Shown piece after piece: positions 59,166-64,000 of a DNA stretch of 64,000 nucleotides. The position numbers were made by a program, and so were the translations under genes. Below the pieces are notes generated by a model. That model ran no database searches, had not been told where the DNA came from, and was given only the letters and a program-made list of their open reading frames with translations. The DNA comes from Limonium bicolor (taxonomy: Eukaryota > Streptophyta > Magnoliopsida > Caryophyllales > Plumbaginaceae). The first letter of the stretch is position 1. Each line of letters opens with the position of its first letter. The DNA is taken from assembly GCA_023374045.1 (NCBI GenBank), contig CM041776.1, positions 123,347,733-123,411,732 on the forward strand. Direction: 5' to 3'.

Positions 59166-61744
59166 ACAGCATAACCTATTTTCCAAAGTGCTTTTCTCCT
59201 CATTTTGAACTCCAAATTCACCCCAATCTTTTCCCACTCATTCCACAATCTTTCCACATGTTTCCTACATGTTTAAACACCTAAAAACATGCACTAAACC
59301 TTCCTCAAACATCACCAAACTTGACACTCAATTTTTACAAAATTCTTACACTTAACACTTGATTCCTTACACTTCCCTCTTGTGACTTTTGCCTAAGACC
59401 TCAACTAATCATTATGTTTCTTCACAACCATCTTAACTACTCCTCAAGCATCATTATGCATACCCATTTGCTTACTCAAACTTCTTAAAGCTTTATATAA
59501 TCTAGCACATGCTTACATCCTTATAAGTCATCATACCTTATTTTTCCTTCAAACTTTGTACAAGTTTCCTAGCTTCCTTAACCATGGTTTTGGTGCATAA
59601 AACTCACCATTATAACCCCTACTCCCTCTTAGACATCCCTAGGTCTTCCTAGTACTCAATAACTCCATGGTTTATCCATTTTCACCAAAACAACCCTTAA
59701 TGATCACTAGAACATCCTTAGTCATAAAAATCTCCTTAGAACACCTTAAACACTTAGTTTCCTCTCCAAATTTGACATGGCTTCCTTAGTATATTACTAC
59801 ACCCAACGTTTAGTTTTTAACCCTTAATACAATCATGAACACTCTAACCCTTAGTACACAATCTTAGCACACAATTTACACCCTCCTAACCTCTAACTCC
59901 TCCTAGACAACTCTAGGCCATTCTAAACCTCGAGAACAACTTTGTTAACTCATTTCCACTCAAATTTTGCCATAGCTCCTCTTAGTATATTATCATGCCC
60001 AAATGCATGGTTTTTCTCATACAATCATCTCACACACATCAAACCTTTTTCTCATAATAATTCTCACCCGAATCAACTCATTCATAATAAACTCAATATA
60101 GTGCAATAATCTTAAATTGCATAGCACTAAGGCTCTTAAATGACATGGCTCTTAGGCCCTTAAATGACTTAAACTGAAACACTGAATTTCCCACAATAAG
60201 AGCTTTCAACCTGCAAATACACACAACAATGCTCCCATAGCAATATAAGTGTTCTCATAATTCACCTTAAGCTTATCTTACTAATTCATTCCCATTGGCT
60301 CCTTAGTCACAAGTTCACAAGCTTGCTTAAATTCTTTTTCCTAGGTTATTTAACCCATTACATAATGTAAGCCTTAAGCTACATTAGTACTTATCTAAAT
60401 CTCATCCCTTAAAGTCTTAAACCACCATTAGGTAAGCAATTTACCTTGTTTTCCAAGCTTATCTTAACTTCCTCCTTAGGGCTTTTCTTGAATGAATCTC
60501 AGCCACCAACAAAATCTCCCTTGCCAATGTTCTAATTCACATTCAAATAATCTAATGAGTACTAAGCATCATGCCTAAACTCATGGAATCCAATCTTAGG
60601 TTAAAAATGTGTTTTAAGGTCTTAAAATGAATATGTTTACCTTTGAATTTGGAATGGATTTCATAATGAAGCAAGAACGACCTCCTCTAGCCCTTGGAGA
60701 ATAGAAAACAAGCTAGAAAAAGGCATAAAAATGAAGCCCCATGAGTATAAATTTTCGGTAATGGAGAAGAATGGTGGAAACCTAGTTTTCTTACATATTC
60801 TTTACCTTAAGAGAATGGAGAAGCTAATGCACTCTTCAAACTTGATTTTCCTCCATCAATGGAGTTTTCTCTTGGCACCGAAATGGAGCTTTGAAGGATT
60901 TGAAAAGAGATAAAGGTAGGTCTTGCTCCAACTAAGAATAATCTATGCTCACTTTTTGATTTGGAGCTAAAATGAGTGTTTGGTGGGCAAAACAAGGTGA
61001 GGCATCAATGGTGGCTGCTCTCACGTTAATGAAGAAGAGAGGAGCAGGAGGAACCGTTGGGAAGAAGAGAAATGAAGAGAGAGAAGATGAAAGGTAGCTT
61101 ATAAGAAGATATTTTGTTTAATAATGCAAATAGTAACTTTTCTTATTTCCCTCTTCTTTTCTTAAGTTGGATGACTCATGTGGTGACTCACCACTCTCAA
61201 AAATCGGGCCCCCTTGTAAAATAAGGGTATTTTGGCCTATGTTGACCAATTAACTAAACTAAGTTGACTAAAGACTAAACTAGTCACTATTTGGCACTAT
61301 TCATAAATTAGTGCACATATTTGTGAAAGTTTTGGTTTCCCATTGATTTAGACTTCCTAATGTGATACTAATTAGTACACATGTTGATTAAGGTGTAATC
61401 ATGGGCATTTAGCCACTCAAAACCCATTTCTAAGACAATTTCTCAAAAAGGTGCTTTAAGGAGTCTTAAAGCACATTTTGTGTTTAAGCTTGTTTTTGAG
61501 CTTGGTTTTCTTTGATAATTGATTTAACATGTCCATTAGCATGTTAATAAAGTCTTATAATGGTATTTGGGTGCTAATCAAAGTCACTCCAAGCTTAGAG
61601 CACATTTTTGCCTTAATTGCCCTTATGGCGTTTTCTTGTGTTTTCCTTGGTTTAAATTGTCTACCAATCTTTCTAAGGCATATTTTAGCCTTACTACATC
61701 ATAAATTGATGTTTACTTAGCATACTTAGGTTTGGGGTATTTCA

Positions 61745-61762
61745 ATCTACCCCCCTTAAAAG
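61745..61762 (-). promoter_or_regulatory. element C terminal polypurine tract
   Basis: In element sense CTTTTAAGGGGGGTAGAT, touching the LTR start. Confidence 0.85.
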
Positions 61763-62896
61763 AACTTTGTCCCCAAAGTTCCCATGCATCTTATCTTATC
61801 AGAATACATATCTTACCTCATTCCATAGATCATATAGATCACACTTGTACATTCTTAAACTTATTGACCCCTTAGGTCCGTCATATGCTTATTCTCAAAT
61901 ATCACACAACATGCTTAAGCATGTATAACACTCAAAATTCCCTTTGTTCCCTTTGATGATTAAAACAATCACATAATTTTCATCGTATTCTCCCATGTCA
62001 CCGGTCCATAGTCAAAGGCACATTCGTCCATGCCACCATGGGCCAGAATACAAAACAACTCTATTCTCCCCATGTCACCGGTCCGAAGACAAAGGCTCAT
62101 GCGTCCTCGACTTCATGGGCGAGACTCAGTAAAAAGGAAATCCTTTTTACGAGGTCAAGTGAGGAATAATTCCCTCTATTTGAAAATACAATCAACTCCA
62201 ATTTCGTTTTATCCTAATGCCTCTATCCTTAGCGTGATTTAATTGTGACCACTGGTAGGGAGTTTCAGGAATCATCCAACCCTGATGTGATCAGCATCAG
62301 TGTTGGACTATCCTTCCACCCCAATTTGTGCTCGGTTTCCCTTGATCCCTAGAAAATCAAGTTCCACCTCCCACGTCATTTTCAAACATCAAATAATTCA
62401 CTCATTTCCAATTTTCTATCTTTTAGTTCTTCTAATCATAATCAATACATCTCCAAGGTGTGGACTTAGTCCATTAAACATTCCCAATTCATCTCTTAAT
62501 ACTTGCCTCAGGACTTAAATTCCTACTAAGTTCTATATCAGTCATACCAACTCTTACCATCTTATACTTCATAGCATTACTATTTTCTTCCTCATACTCA
62601 TATCTAATAATATCTCATAGTGTTATCTTATTCTTATCTTACATGTAGTTTCATACCGACCCATATCTCATATATTCCTTAAGTCTCCTTAATCCTCTTC
62701 CTTAATTCTCTTAACTTGTACTCACACCGGAGTTAACAAGATAGGTACTTAATATGTATGGTATTCACTTCTTCTGTGTGCAATAACCATGATTTATCTC
62801 AAAATGTTTATGTAAAACATATTCTCAAATTCTTTTGTGCTATGCACACTGTAGTTTATGTACTCTGTACACAAACATACGCTAAGCGGTTTTTGC
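61763..62896 (-). other. element C 3' spacer
   Basis: Collinear with the B spacers. The duplicated catgtcaccggtcc motif (about 61995-62080) and the TGATGTGATCAGCATCA-like palindrome (about 62283-62301) are both present. Non-coding. Confidence 0.65.
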
Positions 62897-62940
62897 TCTA
62901 TCCCCCCCCCCCTTAAAATGGATTACGCCCACGTAATCAA
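62897..62940 (-). promoter_or_regulatory. element C internal polypurine tract with adjacent hairpin
   Basis: In element sense, CGTAATC pairs with GATTACG, followed by TTTTAAGG and a G-run of about 11, longer than the six Gs in A and B. The homopolymer may have expanded or be a sequencing error. Confidence 0.7.
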
Positions 62941-64000
62941 CACTATATCATTCTTGAACATAGGTTCAAGATGTCTAATTCTCACCAAGCATTCTAGCTT
63001 CCATGTCATCTATCTCACTTATAATTCGATCAGAGGGTCATAACTATGCTAATGACTTAGTCTCTGTATCGAGGGTTCTTAACGGTACTTATACCATATT
63101 CTTAACTTAGTTTGGTCTTATCTCAAAGGTACTAAAGCATTCAGTTGCTAAGTCTTATATTTGTTCCATTGGAAGATGTGTGGTATATCATTCCCTTTCC
63201 GCGTTCATCAGGTATGTGAAACCTCTTTTAAGTTACCGGTCTGCTAGCTTCCGCTGCAGGACTCTGATAATCTTAGGCTTAGTTTGCCTCTCTTATCCTT
63301 TTATAGTATTGTATATCCTTCTGCCTCCTTACAGTTTAGGAATATTGGTCTCTCGGTGGACACGTGTTATCTTTACATATACACGGCCTTAATGAGTTGT
63401 AACTCACCTATCCAGTCTCCCTAGAGATCTAACATTGTATTCTTAGTGTTTTCTCAAGTGTCTAAATCGTTCTTTCCATCTGACCTTTGGTCTGAGGATG
63501 ATTCTTAACCTGAAACTACCGTTTAGTGCTTAATGCGCTTTACAGTTTAATCTATTACATCTTAAGACATGTCCAATGTCTGTACTTAACAATCCGTGCT
63601 TCTCGCACTTCATAGTTTTTAATTATTTGTTCTCTGGTTCCTTTGTGTTGTTGGTTCAACTGAATTCCTTTTCTTCAACTGTTTGTGGCAGTAGCTGCTC
63701 TTGTCTGATCTTGCGTCGTTGGTCGTGGTATGGAGTCGACTACTTCCCGTGTTCCTTACACCACTCATCTACATGCATGGGGTACCTTACTGGTACATTA
63801 CTACTTACCCGACTAACTCATACATGAGCCTGTCAGGCCTGCAAGCCCCCGTGGGGTGCAATCGTCCCACATCTCGTTTTAGTAAACTCGTAGTGTCCGT
63901 CACACGTTTAACCATTGCTAACTATGAAGTATTCTGTTGTCGATCTCCTCTTTCATCGTTCCATAATAACACTTATTGTTCTTCTTGAACTTAATCAAGG
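62941..64000 (-). pseudogene. element C decayed integrase region (partial)
   Basis: On the minus strand, HPQTKGQMERTI lies at 63489-63465 and is followed by a TAG (complement of 63462-63464), as in B1 and B2. Downstream, the TWKLECLVRIRHLEP patch of the integrase C-terminus is recognisable near 62965-63010. Compared with B, C keeps a short extra stretch (about 63025-63040) just before that patch. Upstream, 63530-64000 matches the integrase-core block of B and the displaced block of A. The window ends inside the integrase region. Confidence 0.65.

Larger units (their letters stand above)
57215..61744 (-). repeat. element C 3' LTR (4530 bp)
   Basis: Collinear with the B LTRs but clearly more diverged than they are from one another. 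Twin hairpin 57529-57556, ~60-bp simple-repeat units at 57825-57985, and hairpin array 1 at 59073-59165. Hairpin array 2 of the B LTRs is absent from its expected place (about 58740-58900). Confidence 0.88.
57215..64000 (-). mobile_element. element C: B-family LTR retrotransposon, truncated by window edge
   Basis: Minus-oriented relative of array B: a complete downstream LTR (57215-61744) plus the 3' half of the interior (61745-64000). The LTR ends TTTAGGTTTGGGGTATTTCA on the given strand, the complement of the B LTR start apart from small changes. The left flanking 5-mer is CCTTT; the partner flank lies outside the window, so a target duplication cannot be tested. B and C stand in opposite orientation, forming a large inverted pair. 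Confidence 0.88.

Overview
This window is plant nuclear DNA made almost entirely of transposable elements. The basis is very long LTRs with TG...CA ends, primer-binding sites complementary to the 3' end of plant initiator-Met tRNA, a Mutator-type DNA transposon with a 9-bp target duplication, and AT-rich intergenic sequence. I cannot name the species; an angiosperm with a large repeat-rich genome fits. No intact protein-coding gene is visible. The longest open frames lie in low-complexity LTR sequence and are not genes.

Layout. 1-2461: non-repeated flank with a possible minus-strand 5'UTR exon and donor site, plus two tRNA-like (B-box) patches. 2462-29265: an old minus-oriented LTR ('F'), now in four pieces (2462-3574, 17691-19114, 22715-23728, 28980-29265). 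It was split by (i) LTR retrotransposon A, minus strand, 3575-17690, with two LTRs of about 4.45 kb; (ii) a Mutator-like element, 19115-22705, with 9-bp duplication TAATAATTA; (iii) a 5.2-kb solo LTR D, 23729-28974, with 5-bp duplication CTATC. 29266-53398: tandem array B on the plus strand, LTR-internal-LTR-internal-LTR, with three LTRs of about 4.6 kb and two internal regions of about 5.15 kb. 53399-54914: end of another plus-oriented LTR (X). 54915-57214: start of a minus-oriented LTR (E). 57215-64000: element C, same family as B but on the minus strand, with a complete LTR (57215-61744) and the 3' part of its internal region, cut by the window edge.

A, B and C belong to one superfamily: matching LTR ends, the same PBS with a 5-bp spacer, the same polypurine tract and collinear LTR landmarks. 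Their internal regions are heavily decayed Ty3/gypsy-type gag-pol. Gag zinc-knuckle, protease DTG, reverse transcriptase and integrase HPQT patches can be read only in pieces between stops and frameshifts. The same nonsense codon follows the integrase HPQT motif in B1, B2 and C, so the family probably spread after it was already dead, moved by proteins from another element. While the protein code decayed, RNA-like structure appears to have been kept: hairpin arrays in the LTRs, a hairpin overlapping the PBS, twin hairpins near the LTR 3' end, and a hairpin beside a second, internal polypurine tract. That combination is the most interesting signal here.
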